From IMG/VR virus record IMGVR_UViG_3300042396_000233, positions 1-56,290 of that record: a DNA stretch of 56,290 bases. One strand, written 5' to 3'. Positions within the stretch are counted from its first letter, which is position 1. The number at the start of each line of letters is the position of its first letter. A model generated the notes under the pieces. It was not told the origin of the DNA. It searched no databases and saw only the letters and a list, made by a program, of their open reading frames with translations. The position numbers were made by a program, and so were the translations under genes. Source of the stretch: a virus. This document shows, one piece after another, positions 9,754-19,528 of this stretch.

Positions 9754-10350
9754 ATGGCTTATGGAATCTTGAAAGGTAATGTAGTAATTGCTGAGTTTTC
9801 TTCACCAACGAAGGTTCTTAGCAATGAGCCTGTCTTTTCTAATGATTCTCTTTCTCTAAAAAGGAGAGCGGTTCGCCGCTCTTCCCAGAGATGGGAGATC
9901 GAGACAGCTCTAGAACCTCTAAGAAATAATGCGGAACTACTAATGGCGCATATGGTAGTCAAAGGATCACATACCTCTTTTGAAGTAAATTTTCCACAAA
10001 ACTTTGGGATAGTGTCTAAAGGGTTTGCAGAAGCTGGAGCTACGACATCAGGCATTGCTTTTAACACTTTCGCAGCAATTAGCGGGTTTCTAGGTACGAT
10101 TTACGAAGGTACTTTTGTTAGATTCGCTAATCATTCTAAAGTATACATGGTTACAGAGAATTGTGTTGGAAACTCTAATATGAAGTTGTTTCCAGCGTTG
10201 ATGACTAATGTTCCGTACGGTACCTCAATAAAATATGGAAATGATGTCAAAGGTAATTTTTTATATTCTACAGACTCCATAAAAGGTATGCAGTATATAG
10301 ACGGTGTACTTATGGATAATGGTGTGGTTAAATTAGTGGAGGCCCTATGA
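9754..10350 (+). CDS. Minor tail protein (distal tail/hub-associated)
   Basis: 198 residues starting two bases after the tape measure stop. The protein is beta-rich, with a basic segment RRAVRRSSQRWEIETAL near the N-terminus. Position between tape measure and the next hub gene corresponds to the distal tail or gpM-type protein that starts the tail tip complex. Assignment rests on synteny; no specific domain is recognised with certainty. Confidence 0.6.
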   Translation: MAYGILKGNVVIAEFSSPTKVLSNEPVFSNDSLSLKRRAVRRSSQRWEIETALEPLRNNAELLMAHMVVKGSHTSFEVNFPQNFGIVSKGFAEAGATTSGIAFNTFAAISGFLGTIYEGTFVRFANHSKVYMVTENCVGNSNMKLFPALMTNVPYGTSIKYGNDVKGNFLYSTDSIKGMQYIDGVLMDNGVVKLVEAL

Positions 10351-10931
10351 TATTGCTTAGTCCTAATGCGATAAATGCTTTGAAAGCGGATAAAGTGGAT
10401 TATTTCTATCTACTTGCTATAAGAGATTCTAGTAATTCAGTATTATACGCTGAAACAACACTGTCACACGATATATCAATGGAAGGTGTAGACTATCAAG
10501 CGCACGATCGTGTAATTTACATTGACCCTCCAACAGTTGCCACTCTGGTCGATAGAGGTCAATTCAAGGTAGTGTTCGATGACAGTAATGATGATATGAA
10601 TTCTACTTACTTAGGAGAAACACTAGTTGGGAAACAATTAGAGGTTCATATCAGTTTCTTTAATCCAGACGGGTTGCCATATACATCTATTAGTGATGCC
10701 CTGCTGCTATATAGAGGACCAATAGATACTTTTGTAAAAGAGATAGATAATAGTGAGCTAGGCTCAAATGTATTAACAATAACAGCTGGTAGTCCGCTTA
10801 TAAATCTTGATGATAAACGATTCATATATGTGTCAAAAGATTTCATAAGAGCTAGAAACCCGAAAGATTCTTGTGCTGATTTTGTCAGAACTTCCTCTAG
10901 TAACGTTTCATTAAGATGGGGTAAATTGTAA
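10347..10931 (+). CDS. Minor tail / baseplate hub protein (gpL-like)
   Basis: 194 residues overlapping the previous gene by 4 bases and the tail-tip gene by 1 base. The DISMEGVDYQAHDRVIYI strand region, the LLLYRGPIDTFV strand region and the terminal SLRWGK resemble minor tail hub proteins placed just before J-like proteins in siphoviruses. The likely role is to link the distal tail to the tip. Family name is inferred by pattern and synteny. Confidence 0.6.
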   Translation: MILLSPNAINALKADKVDYFYLLAIRDSSNSVLYAETTLSHDISMEGVDYQAHDRVIYIDPPTVATLVDRGQFKVVFDDSNDDMNSTYLGETLVGKQLEVHISFFNPDGLPYTSISDALLLYRGPIDTFVKEIDNSELGSNVLTITAGSPLINLDDKRFIYVSKDFIRARNPKDSCADFVRTSSSNVSLRWGKL

Positions 10932-13900
10932 TGGGATTTATAGTTCCAATAATTGCGGGACTTGGGTTCTCAGGTGTAACCGCAATCATAGCAATTGGTG
11001 CTACTATCTACCAATTAGCTACTAAAGATAAAAGAAAGGCTGTAAATGGTGCAGATAATTTTAATGGAGAGCGTACTAGTCGTACTGGGATTGAGACAGT
11101 AGTAGAAGGTCAAACAGGGTATTTGGCTAAAGTGTATGGAAGGGCTAAAATTGGAGGATACCGAGTATATCACAATGTATCTTCTGATTTTTTCTTACCT
11201 GCAACTAATAGTAGTGATATTACATTTTCTGCAGGGGCAGTTGGCTCTGTTACTGGCACTTATACAGAGACAGCTCTAAATAGCGATGGCTCCTTAAGTC
11301 GTGTACAAAAAGGATACACGAGAGTTGGAACAAGTTTGCAAGAAAGCATCAATGGAAGTAAGAATGAGTTCTTATATTTTCAACAGATGTTATGTGTTGG
11401 TCCAATTTCAAGTGTGAGAGACGTAGTATTTGATGGGGATAAATTTTTAAACAATCCTTCGTTCTCTGAGTTTAAAACAGACGACTGGGAGCCAAAATCT
11501 TATGCTTCCATGCGTTTGGACTATTATATGTCTGGTGGTCACTACGGGGATTTAGTGTCGACAAGGTTTGGGGACAGACTAAATGCGACATTCAATGGTA
11601 TTGCGTTCTTTGATGCTGTAATTCGCCTTAACAAAAATGATCCTCAATTCTATGGTGTCCCTGACGTACAGACATTCATAGAAGGTGCGCCTGTTCGGGA
11701 AATAGGTGCAGGAAATACAATATCTTCTACTCTCAATTATAGTAACAATAATGCACTGTGTCTACTTGATTATCTACTAGATCCTATAGTTGGGAAAGGT
11801 GTTGATCTGTCTGAAATAGATTTTGGCAGTTTCAGCGAAGCCGCTGGTGTATGTAGTTTAATAGTACAAACTTCAGTACCTGTTGGTGGTCATATTTGGC
11901 AACCAACTGATAACAGTGTAATAGGTTACGCAACAAGAGATCTTCCGTTATATGAGTGCAATTATGTAGTAGATACATCGAAGTCTATTAGAGATAACAT
12001 AGCAGGTATCTTGGATACAATGGGTGATGCTAGATTAGTACGGTCTCAAGGTAAGTATAAATTAAAACTAAAATATGCTTACGATGCAGCATCTTTGTCA
12101 GTTATCAGTGAAGGAACCATAACCGACGATGATATTGCACTAGGATCTCAAGTACGTATCTCTTGGCCAGAAGCCAAAGATAGGCTAAATCATTGTATCG
12201 TCCGTTTTCATAATGAATTTGAAGACTTTAAAGAAGATTCTGTAAGTTGGCCTCCTAAGTTTAATTCCTCTCAATTGAAGGGCATTGGTGGTATCTTCTG
12301 GCCTTTATCTTCTCAGGACTTTGATGGTGATGGTGCAAAAGCTAAGTTATTGAACGAATACGGTGTATGGCTCGGGGCTAGTAGCGTAGTATCATTAACT
12401 ACGCACATGATTGTTGAGAAAGAGTATGCAGGTAATTGGACTGTAGCCGTGGCTGCTGGTAGTACCGCAACAATAGTCATAAAACGCTTAGACAATTCTG
12501 TAGTAAAGACTGTAAGTACAGTCAATGGTTATAGGGGTGAGGCTCAAATACTAGGATCGTCTCTGGCTGATACTGCTTATATAGTTGAAATAACTAGTAC
12601 TGCGACTGCTCAAAAAGAACACAGTGTAGCTGCCGCTTTATCAAAAGATGGTATAGTGATTTGGAGTACTAGGAGTGTTGCATACTCTGGTGTTGAAAAC
12701 ATTAATTATGACAACACTACGTATCAGCAAATGTTAGCTGAAGATAGTGGATTTATGTTGGAAGCTGACGTATTCTCTGGAGGTGTGACCGACCCATACC
12801 ATGCTTTGGCATTGGCTGAAGAGTATGTAAGGGTTAGTAGAACTGCTGCAAAAGTTGAAGTAGAGATCATTATTACTGATAGAATCTATGAGCCTGGTGA
12901 CTACGTGTATCTGGAACCGTACTCTATGTATTTTAGAGTAGATGAGTTTGAAGCTACAGAGAATTGGACGTTAAAGCTCAAGGGAGCCAGAGTTGACCAT
13001 TTACAATTTGCTTGGTCTCAAAAGCCATCTCAAGTATTGCAACCAAACCCTATTTTTCAGAATAATATTCCAGCACCTTCTTCCGTAACCTTTGTTCCAA
13101 ACGCAAACAGCTCTGATAGTCTTGGTAGATTGCAGTGGCCTGCTGTGAACTATTCCAATATAGCCGCTTATATTGTGTATATGCATGCTGCTAATGGTCC
13201 TGTAGATTCTAATGGAATTCCTCTGTTTGATGAGATCGGTCGTACTACTAACAATCAGTTTGATGTACCAAATATCGACCAGGCTTCTGCATTCTTCGGT
13301 GTAAGGACTCTTGCTCAGAATGGCAGGATGTCTACGATAACATACACCAGTCAGACAGAAGCTACTGTGACTAAAAGAAAGGTGTATTCGTTTCAAGGCG
13401 TGTCTTTTACAGGAAACAACCCTTCACCAGGTTTTGTATCTTGGCCTCCTTTTACAGCTAAGCCATCAGGTTCTGCAGTTATTTTATTTATACCTGGTGG
13501 TTCTTATCAGTGGACTGGACAGAGATTGTATTTATACTTTGATGGTACTGATAACACCGTAAAATCTACTACAAATTTTGATACAGCGCAAGCATTCACC
13601 ATACTTGCAGAATATAATGGCGGTACTAATCTTGTAGTAAAAGGTTCTTCGTTAAATCCTCCCATAAACTTGATTGATAAAAATGGTGGATTGGCTCCTA
13701 CTTTCGATATAAGTTGGACAGATGATCCTAACAATATCTTGGTAGAGGAGATTCTAAAGCGTTACGAAGTTGTATTTCTAGATCAAGCTAATAATGTATT
13801 GACCTCTTTACCAGTTGAAAAAGGCAGTAGTCTGGTGATAACCCAGAACGCTAATGAACTTATACATGGGGTATTATCTAGAACAGTAAGAATACGGGTG

Positions 13901-16018
13901 TATGCTGTGAATAGTACAGATGTGTTATCTTTGACGTTCACTGCAGCTACTTTTAATAATGTGGCGGCACCTGCTCCAGCTTTTCAATTGATTGCTGGGT
14001 TTCAACAAGTATTTGTAAATATCACTTCACAGAAAGCTGCTGATCATGCCTACTACAAGGTATATAGAGATCTTAGTTCGTTGTTTGTGCCAGGCCCTAC
14101 TAATCTAGTTTATACAGGTAACTCTGATTACATAAACTTTGACGCATCCCCAAGTACTGTTTACTACTATAAGGTATCCCAGATTGATACTTTTGGAGAG
14201 ATTGGGGAGATACCCTCAGGTGCTCAATCGGTTGCTGCACTTAATGTAGAGACTACTAGCTACTCTTATGTTGATTTACTGTTCCTACCGAATGCAACAA
14301 CGCACGTAGTTTCTTGGGATGCTTTTAAAGTAATAAGAGATACGGATGGTACAACTTGGAATGTTGATGCAGGATCGGCAACATATACCGTATCAGATTT
14401 GTATTTATATTACATACCTGGTCAGACAATATTACGCAACACAACATCATTAGTGACTGCAGTAGGCGCTGGTGGTCGAATACTTGCTGTATATAAGGGT
14501 GGTGATAGTGTTGATAATAACGCAGGAGGTGCTTTCTTCAGTGGAGATCGCGTACTTGCTGGAACTGTAGGCGCTAATGCTTTAGTTGCAAATCAAGCTA
14601 TTATTACACAAGCTGCCCAAATAGGTGATGTATTACTTTCAGACGGATTCTCTGATTCTCCTGGAAATTATCAAGGTTGGAGATTGCTGAAGAACGGTTC
14701 GGCCGTATTTAATAGTATACAGATAAAGAATGCTCAAGGAGTTACTTTATTATCTAGTGGTGGTATTGACTGGGGTGCGATAAACGACCGACCTACTTCA
14801 CTTAATGGTATAAATTCCGGTGAATATAGTCATTTGACAGGAATACAAGCTGGAGCTACAGTTGGTGCTGACAGTAGTAACTTGAGAGTTGGTGTAGGTA
14901 TTAACAGACTAATAAATACTGAATTTACAAGAAATACATCTCCTTTCGTAACTGGATATAATCCATACGCTGCTGTTTTTAATTCCGGAAGCGCTAAGAT
15001 TAAGTTTCCAGCTGGATACTGGTGGCCTAAAGGAGGTGATGCTTTCTACGTGGAACAGATAGGATCTGTGAGTCTGAACTTGAATGGTGTGATTGATCCT
15101 ACATACATATGCTGCGACATATACCCATTAGGGGGCTTCTCTGACAAAGCGGTATCTGCCACCCCTGGCAAACGTTATGAATTCCATGCAAAAATTGCTG
15201 CTCATCGCTGCAAAGTAACTATTGGTATTTATTTTCTAAATATAAGTGGCAATATTATAGGTGCTTCAGAGGTCGGTCCTATAGATGTGTTGAGTGGTGG
15301 GGGAGACAATCTAGCTAATCACAGCTTAGTTGGTACATTTGGTATAGCTCCTGCAAACACAGTCACTGTAACAGTGCTGATACGAAAGTATGATAGTAAT
15401 GATCTCAGCGTTCTATCCTCTTACCTGTGGGTAGCTCAGCCATATTTTGGCGAAGCTTTAGCAGGTCAGACCGAATTCAGCCCTTACTCTCCTGGAGGTG
15501 TAGCTAGTACAGCACAAGTAACAGACGATGCTAACTTAGGTGGTACAGCTGTGTGGTCAGGTGTAAGTGGTTCTGGCAGACCAGTAGATAATGCTACTAG
15601 AAACCATATCTTCAGAGAATCTTTTTATCCAACTGTAAGGCCTGACGGTAGTCCGATAGGGATGAATGACATCTGGTTTGATACAACGACCATCAACCCT
15701 GTTGTAAATTCTTGGAATGGTTCTTCGTGGGTGCCTCATGGTGATGTCACCGCAAATAATGAAGCTAGACGTGTGCGCGATCAAGGGTTATTTGCAACTT
15801 TATCAAAAATACATGTAGGGGAGGCAGAGACTTATATTGAGAATGGCGCCATAGGTGCAGCTCAGATAGGTAGTATTAATCTTATTGGTACTAGTAATTT
15901 CAAAGTAACGACTGCAGCTTCTGGAGCCAGGATGGATATGGATAGTAGACGTATAAAAGTTTATGATGAGAATGGCACTCTAGTAATGCAATTTGGTGAT
16001 TTGAATGCGGTTGACTAA
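10931..16018 (+). CDS. Tail tip attachment / central fibre protein (J-like)
   Basis: 1695 residues. It starts with a hydrophobic stretch (FIVPIIAGLGFSGVTAIIAI), then the gene J-type hub region with QTGYLAKVYGRAKIGG near residue 60. Fibronectin-III-like or other immunoglobulin-like domains appear near residues 713-830 and 1013-1110 (YYKVYRD, VYYYKVSQIDTFGE). The distal part from about 1150 contains segments seen in central fibres (LVANQAIITQAAQIGDVLLS). It closes the tail end and probably makes the final receptor contact with the outer membrane. Neighbours on both sides are tail genes. Confidence 0.85.
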   Translation: MGFIVPIIAGLGFSGVTAIIAIGATIYQLATKDKRKAVNGADNFNGERTSRTGIETVVEGQTGYLAKVYGRAKIGGYRVYHNVSSDFFLPATNSSDITFSAGAVGSVTGTYTETALNSDGSLSRVQKGYTRVGTSLQESINGSKNEFLYFQQMLCVGPISSVRDVVFDGDKFLNNPSFSEFKTDDWEPKSYASMRLDYYMSGGHYGDLVSTRFGDRLNATFNGIAFFDAVIRLNKNDPQFYGVPDVQTFIEGAPVREIGAGNTISSTLNYSNNNALCLLDYLLDPIVGKGVDLSEIDFGSFSEAAGVCSLIVQTSVPVGGHIWQPTDNSVIGYATRDLPLYECNYVVDTSKSIRDNIAGILDTMGDARLVRSQGKYKLKLKYAYDAASLSVISEGTITDDDIALGSQVRISWPEAKDRLNHCIVRFHNEFEDFKEDSVSWPPKFNSSQLKGIGGIFWPLSSQDFDGDGAKAKLLNEYGVWLGASSVVSLTTHMIVEKEYAGNWTVAVAAGSTATIVIKRLDNSVVKTVSTVNGYRGEAQILGSSLADTAYIVEITSTATAQKEHSVAAALSKDGIVIWSTRSVAYSGVENINYDNTTYQQMLAEDSGFMLEADVFSGGVTDPYHALALAEEYVRVSRTAAKVEVEIIITDRIYEPGDYVYLEPYSMYFRVDEFEATENWTLKLKGARVDHLQFAWSQKPSQVLQPNPIFQNNIPAPSSVTFVPNANSSDSLGRLQWPAVNYSNIAAYIVYMHAANGPVDSNGIPLFDEIGRTTNNQFDVPNIDQASAFFGVRTLAQNGRMSTITYTSQTEATVTKRKVYSFQGVSFTGNNPSPGFVSWPPFTAKPSGSAVILFIPGGSYQWTGQRLYLYFDGTDNTVKSTTNFDTAQAFTILAEYNGGTNLVVKGSSLNPPINLIDKNGGLAPTFDISWTDDPNNILVEEILKRYEVVFLDQANNVLTSLPVEKGSSLVITQNANELIHGVLSRTVRIRVYAVNSTDVLSLTFTAATFNNVAAPAPAFQLIAGFQQVFVNITSQKAADHAYYKVYRDLSSLFVPGPTNLVYTGNSDYINFDASPSTVYYYKVSQIDTFGEIGEIPSGAQSVAALNVETTSYSYVDLLFLPNATTHVVSWDAFKVIRDTDGTTWNVDAGSATYTVSDLYLYYIPGQTILRNTTSLVTAVGAGGRILAVYKGGDSVDNNAGGAFFSGDRVLAGTVGANALVANQAIITQAAQIGDVLLSDGFSDSPGNYQGWRLLKNGSAVFNSIQIKNAQGVTLLSSGGIDWGAINDRPTSLNGINSGEYSHLTGIQAGATVGADSSNLRVGVGINRLINTEFTRNTSPFVTGYNPYAAVFNSGSAKIKFPAGYWWPKGGDAFYVEQIGSVSLNLNGVIDPTYICCDIYPLGGFSDKAVSATPGKRYEFHAKIAAHRCKVTIGIYFLNISGNIIGASEVGPIDVLSGGGDNLANHSLVGTFGIAPANTVTVTVLIRKYDSNDLSVLSSYLWVAQPYFGEALAGQTEFSPYSPGGVASTAQVTDDANLGGTAVWSGVSGSGRPVDNATRNHIFRESFYPTVRPDGSPIGMNDIWFDTTTINPVVNSWNGSSWVPHGDVTANNEARRVRDQGLFATLSKIHVGEAETYIENGAIGAAQIGSINLIGTSNFKVTTAASGARMDMDSRRIKVYDENGTLVMQFGDLNAVD

Positions 16019-16030
16019 TGAGAGGGACTT

Positions 16031-16459
16031 ATGTATGGGTTAAGGTTGTGGGATAGCGCTGGAAATTTAAAACTGGATATCTTTGATAGGCTGCCTAAAT
16101 TTGTTGCCAGATATGAAGTCAATAGAAAAGCAGATAGCGCATCATCTACTGATAAGATGTATGGGCAAACTGGTGTCAATCTAGGTCGTTTTAATATCAC
16201 ACACACCTTCAATATTCCTCATCCAGGTGTGACAGATGATGGTACTTGGGTTGCTATAATAACTAAGATGCCATCATCTGAATATTCTTCTGCAATTGGT
16301 ACTAATTTAGATTATATAACCGGGTATTGTGTTATGTCAACTGATAATATTGCTGTGAAGATACTAACAGGTTCTACTTACTACAAAGATTCTTTAAAAC
16401 AGAACACTTCTGAGTATGCAAGTAAGGCGGTATTCACTATTGAGTTATATAGGCAATAA
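16031..16459 (+). CDS. Tail fibre-associated protein (DUF6453-like start)
   Basis: 142 residues beginning MYGLRLWDSAGNLKLDIFDRL, an opening seen in small proteins coded after J-like genes in several siphoviruses. It begins 12 bases after the tail tip stop, with GAGAGGGACTT upstream. The rest is beta-rich. The next protein opens with MYGISF, suggesting a related pair attached to the fibre. The precise role is unknown. Confidence 0.6.
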   Translation: MYGLRLWDSAGNLKLDIFDRLPKFVARYEVNRKADSASSTDKMYGQTGVNLGRFNITHTFNIPHPGVTDDGTWVAIITKMPSSEYSSAIGTNLDYITGYCVMSTDNIAVKILTGSTYYKDSLKQNTSEYASKAVFTIELYRQ

Positions 16460-16461
16460 AA

Positions 16462-17088
16462 ATGTATGGTATCTCTTTTAAAACAGCTGAAGGTTTCGTA
16501 CAGCTATCTCAGGCTGAGCCAACCCTTCGTGTGTTAGAACAAGGTGTCCTTGAGTCAGGAGACTCTTTGAATTTTACGAGAGCTCCTGGCGCTCTTTTTG
16601 TGAGAGCTGTAAATAATGGTAAGAAGATATACTGTAATTCTAAACGCACTAAGATAAGTTGTGAATCTGGCGGAGGAGGTATTGCTTATGTAGTTGTAGG
16701 CAATGCTTCAGATTTCGTTGATCCAGGTGGCTATGGAATAAGGATACGGTCTAGTTCCGGTATGTTGACCTTCTCTAATAAGATGTTATTTCCCAGAGTG
16801 AGGTATGGAGGTATTGTTAAGAACTTGAAAACAGCTGCTGTTACTATAAGTATGAAGGGTCCTTATCCAACTTCTAACTATTACATAGCAATTCAATCAT
16901 TAGGTCTAGATAGTTTTCAAATAGGTAAGTCTTTTATTACATATAGGAATGTAGCATTCAAAGTAGCTACTGATGAAAAGAGTATTCAAATATCTTCTTT
17001 TCAAACTCAAATCGACTCCGGTAACTACGGTGATAAGAACAATTTCACAGCAGATATCGTTAATTACGTACAAATTTTGGAGGTTTAA
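16462..17088 (+). CDS. Putative tail fibre protein, second MYG-type member
   Basis: 208 residues, beta-rich, opening MYGISFKTAEGFVQLS like the preceding gene. It contains a glycine run (ESGGGGIAYVVVG) that may be a turn between strands. It starts 2 bases after the previous stop and ends overlapping the ATG at 17088 by one base. Probable tail tip or fibre accessory protein by position. Confidence 0.55.
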   Translation: MYGISFKTAEGFVQLSQAEPTLRVLEQGVLESGDSLNFTRAPGALFVRAVNNGKKIYCNSKRTKISCESGGGGIAYVVVGNASDFVDPGGYGIRIRSSSGMLTFSNKMLFPRVRYGGIVKNLKTAAVTISMKGPYPTSNYYIAIQSLGLDSFQIGKSFITYRNVAFKVATDEKSIQISSFQTQIDSGNYGDKNNFTADIVNYVQILEV

Positions 17089-18068
17089 TGCAACTTTATC
17101 TATTCACGTCTATGCAAGGACAGATAAACCATATAGCAGAGATAGTAAATTCTGAATACATTGATGGAGAGTTAGTTGATGGCGAAATTGTTAGAATAAT
17201 TGATACTGTAGTATCTCCAAGTGTAATTCTAGAAGACTACTTCTTTGATATAAATATTAACGCTATTATGGCGTTTCCTGCAAAACCTAATCCTACCGCA
17301 ATATGGGATTGGAGTACTAGGACGTGGGTGTACACCACCCCTACTCCTGTCTTGTCTAATATAAGTTATCAGACGAGTCTGCATACATACGAAATAACCT
17401 TCGATTTGACCGATTCTGTCTATCCTCAGTCATTTTTTGGTGTAGAGCTGTGGGAATCTACTACCCCTGATAGAAATTCAGCAAGTTTGATGGGCACTCT
17501 TACTGGTACTTCAGTTAGGAGAGACTTCGGCCAGACTGTAACCCGATATGCCTGGCTGCGGCCTGTTTGGACAGGTGGCGGCGCAGGAGAGTATTCCGCC
17601 GGTATGCTGATTTCTACTAAGAAAATCTTCACAGATGATCTTGCTCACGATTCATTGTCAACTACAACACCAGAAGCCGTGAATTCGTTAGCAGCAATAC
17701 CGGATACAGATGGACTAATTTGTACATATAGTCTACAAAGTCCCACAATATCAACGGGAATGTTAAACTGCCAATTTATTAGTGAGATACGTCTACTTGA
17801 CGTTAATACAGTTACAAATCTCATAGAATTACGTGTAGATGCTTTTGTAGATAACGTTAAAATCGCATCTAGCTCTAGCGCGTATCTGACTTTGCCTGCT
17901 GTTGATATTTTGCAAACATCTACACCTGTTGCGTCACTTTATAATTTCATGTCTACATATGTACCAAAAGATGAGATAATCACATTTAAGGTGTTTGGTA
18001 ATTGTAGTGCTGCTAATAAACTCCAATTAGCTACATTTCATGTTTACCCTACATTATTGAAAAGGTGA
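17088..18068 (+). CDS. Putative tail fibre / tip protein
   Basis: 326 residues. The first 100 include WDWSTRTWVYTTPTP, a Trp-rich linker like those found in small fibre-assembly proteins, followed by beta-sandwich-like sequence. It sits last in the tail operon before the lysin. No enzymatic motif is visible. Called structural from synteny with the tail tip genes. Confidence 0.55.
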   Translation: MQLYLFTSMQGQINHIAEIVNSEYIDGELVDGEIVRIIDTVVSPSVILEDYFFDININAIMAFPAKPNPTAIWDWSTRTWVYTTPTPVLSNISYQTSLHTYEITFDLTDSVYPQSFFGVELWESTTPDRNSASLMGTLTGTSVRRDFGQTVTRYAWLRPVWTGGGAGEYSAGMLISTKKIFTDDLAHDSLSTTTPEAVNSLAAIPDTDGLICTYSLQSPTISTGMLNCQFISEIRLLDVNTVTNLIELRVDAFVDNVKIASSSSAYLTLPAVDILQTSTPVASLYNFMSTYVPKDEIITFKVFGNCSAANKLQLATFHVYPTLLKR

Positions 18069-18074
18069 TTCTAT

Positions 18075-18680
18075 ATGGTATCAAAAGACGACATTAAGAA
18101 TGTACAAAGATTGTTAGTAAGTTTAAAACATGAGATCACGGTGGACGGGGTTTGGGGACCAAATACCTCTAAAGCCTTATTAGATGCTTTAGGAAGTTCC
18201 TCCACACCTTTGATTGCCAGTTATAAAGACCTATCCAAGCTGCTAGGAGAGCCTGGTAGCGCTTTAGCATCTTCTGGCAGGTGCGTTCTACCAACCAGAT
18301 TCAAACTAGCATGGTCTGAAACAACTTATATAACCTCTTTTGCATGTCATAAATCTGTAGAAGATGTACTAACGAAGATATTCTCTGAAGCTTTTGCTTA
18401 CTATGGTGCTACTGAATTTGATCATTTGAGGCTAAATGTATTTGGTGGCTGTTATAACGACCGAAATATGACAAGTGGTAACAAGAAATCAGTGCATGCT
18501 TGGGGTGCTGCTGTTGACATCGATCCCTCAAATAACCAATATGCTTGGGGAAAGGATAAGGCTATGCTAGCGAGACCTGAGTACGATGAGTGGTGGAATA
18601 TTGTTGAAAGGAACGGTGGAGTATCTTTAGGTCGTGCAATAAACAAGGATTGGATGCATTTCCAACTTTGTGGTGTATGA
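18075..18680 (+). CDS. Endolysin: peptidoglycan-binding helix bundle plus M15 (VanY-like) peptidase
   Basis: 201 residues. Residues 5-40 form a peptidoglycan-binding type 1 region with the typical VDGVWGPNTSKAL turn. The catalytic part carries HAWGAAVDIDP (His141, Asp148) and DWMHFQ (Asp192, His195), the zinc ligands and catalytic acid of M15 D,D-/L,D-carboxypeptidase-type lysins, which cut the peptide part of the cell wall. No signal peptide is visible, so release would need a holin. The next ATG overlaps its TGA. Confidence 0.88.
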   Translation: MVSKDDIKNVQRLLVSLKHEITVDGVWGPNTSKALLDALGSSSTPLIASYKDLSKLLGEPGSALASSGRCVLPTRFKLAWSETTYITSFACHKSVEDVLTKIFSEAFAYYGATEFDHLRLNVFGGCYNDRNMTSGNKKSVHAWGAAVDIDPSNNQYAWGKDKAMLARPEYDEWWNIVERNGGVSLGRAINKDWMHFQLCGV

Positions 18681-19144
18681 TGCAGTGGCGTACAGTTCGC
18701 GGTGATGGTGATTTGAATCAGGTGTATAACCTCGTTATGAAAGAGTTACCATCACTCGCGGAGGTTCCAATAAACCCCCGTATATGCTCTAAGAGGTTAC
18801 TGCAAGTATTTAGAGAGGCGGCGTTCTTCGAAGTTTTAGAGGATGCTACGAAAGTATACGGAGTTCTTGTATTCAATCCTTGCAATTTCTTTGATTACTC
18901 AACAGTCTCTGTAGCTAGTATGTCATATTTGCTAGTAAGTGACAGTGTCCCCCTCAAACAACGAGTACTTATGATTAGTGATGCGCTTGATAAGGCTGAG
19001 AAGCAACTCAAGCGTAAAGGGTACAATGTATTAGTATCTGACTCTTCAAGAGCCAATCAAGCAGTGTTTAGAAAATTATTATTAAAACTAGGATATAAAA
19101 AGCCTCGATTAACTTCAGAAGCTTATTTACTTAAGTGGATTTAA
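18677..19144 (+). CDS. GNAT-like N-acetyltransferase-type phage protein
   Basis: 155 residues from ATG 18677, overlapping the lysin stop as ATGA. The layout is N-terminal helix, then strands VYGVLVFNP, then SYLLVSD, then a helix and a C-terminal strand. The NQAVFRKLLLKLGYKKPRLTSE segment resembles the last helix-strand of phage GNAT-like proteins. Such genes are common beside lysis or structural genes, but their substrates are unknown. The acetyl-CoA pyrophosphate loop is not clearly conserved, so activity is uncertain. Confidence 0.5.
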   Translation: MMQWRTVRGDGDLNQVYNLVMKELPSLAEVPINPRICSKRLLQVFREAAFFEVLEDATKVYGVLVFNPCNFFDYSTVSVASMSYLLVSDSVPLKQRVLMISDALDKAEKQLKRKGYNVLVSDSSRANQAVFRKLLLKLGYKKPRLTSEAYLLKWI

Positions 19145-19150
19145 CAAGTG

Positions 19151-19177
19151 CCCCATGGAAAATCATGGGGTATTTTT
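19151..19177 (+). terminator. Rho-independent terminator closing the late tail/lysis operon
   Basis: CCCCAT (19151-19156) pairs with ATGGGG (19165-19170), followed by TATTTTT. It lies 7 bases after the last gene of the tail-lysis block. Confidence 0.85.
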
Positions 19178-19304
19178 ACGCACCTTCAGAAACGCGTCTC
19201 TGCTGCCCCACTCTCACCCCCTCACTACCGTAATGCCCTACTCGCCGCCGTATCGTCTACCTATGACCAGGCTCGAAATTTCGGGGTTTCTGCCACTTCC
19301 GCCA

Positions 19305-19333
19305 GCGCAAAACTGGCCATCTTATATGAAAGA
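19305..19333 (+). promoter_or_regulatory. Candidate phage RNA polymerase promoter, copy 1
   Basis: This 29-bp sequence recurs at 21409-21437 with 26 of 29 identical bases. The core is CCATCTTATATGAAAGA. It lies just after a terminator and just before a new gene cluster. There is no -35 hexamer at the right distance, whereas TATATGAAAGA loosely resembles the initiation end of T7-class promoters (TATAGGGAGA). The window encodes a T7-like polymerase that would need such sites. Promoter function is inferred. Confidence 0.5.
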
Positions 19334-19364
19334 CAAGTAAGATAATCAATAATGAGGTGATATT

Positions 19365-19451
19365 ATGGTTTTAGAAGAAGTAATACTGTTGGTGGTTTTA
19401 CCACTGATTTTAGGATTTATTATTGGAACTATTTTAGGGATATATTCATGA
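19365..19451 (+). CDS. Tiny membrane peptide (28 aa)
   Basis: ATG at 19365 with GAGGTGA 7-13 bases upstream. Nearly the whole peptide is one hydrophobic segment (ILLVVLPLILGFIIGTILGI). Its TGA overlaps the next ATG. It is the first gene after the putative promoter at 19305. Function is unknown; a lysis or membrane-modulating role is possible. Confidence 0.55.
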   Translation: MVLEEVILLVVLPLILGFIIGTILGIYS

Positions 19452-19528
19452 GTATTTCAAATGTTTGGTTTTTGATTGTATTAGTAGGTGTATTAATTAA
19501 CGGCTTATTACTAATGGTGATGCTATGA
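19448..19528 (+). CDS. Tiny membrane peptide (26 aa)
   Basis: It starts at the ATGA overlap with the preceding peptide and ends at an ATGA overlap with the gene at 19525, so translation is probably coupled through all three. The sequence VWFLIVLVGVLINGLLLMVML is a single predicted transmembrane helix. No family is recognised. Confidence 0.5.
   Translation: MSISNVWFLIVLVGVLINGLLLMVML

Noticed and set aside
16973-17155. 60-codon ORF across the end of the fibre gene
   Set aside because: Shifted frame inside two convincing tail genes; no ribosome-binding site.
19299-19333. Host sigma70 promoter reading of the 29-bp repeat
   Set aside because: No recognisable -35 hexamer at 16-18 bases from TTATAT in either copy.
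19148-19345. Two overlapping ORFs of about 61-65 codons in the GC-rich gap
   Set aside because: They begin inside the terminator, have no proper ribosome-binding site and span the 29-bp promoter-like repeat.
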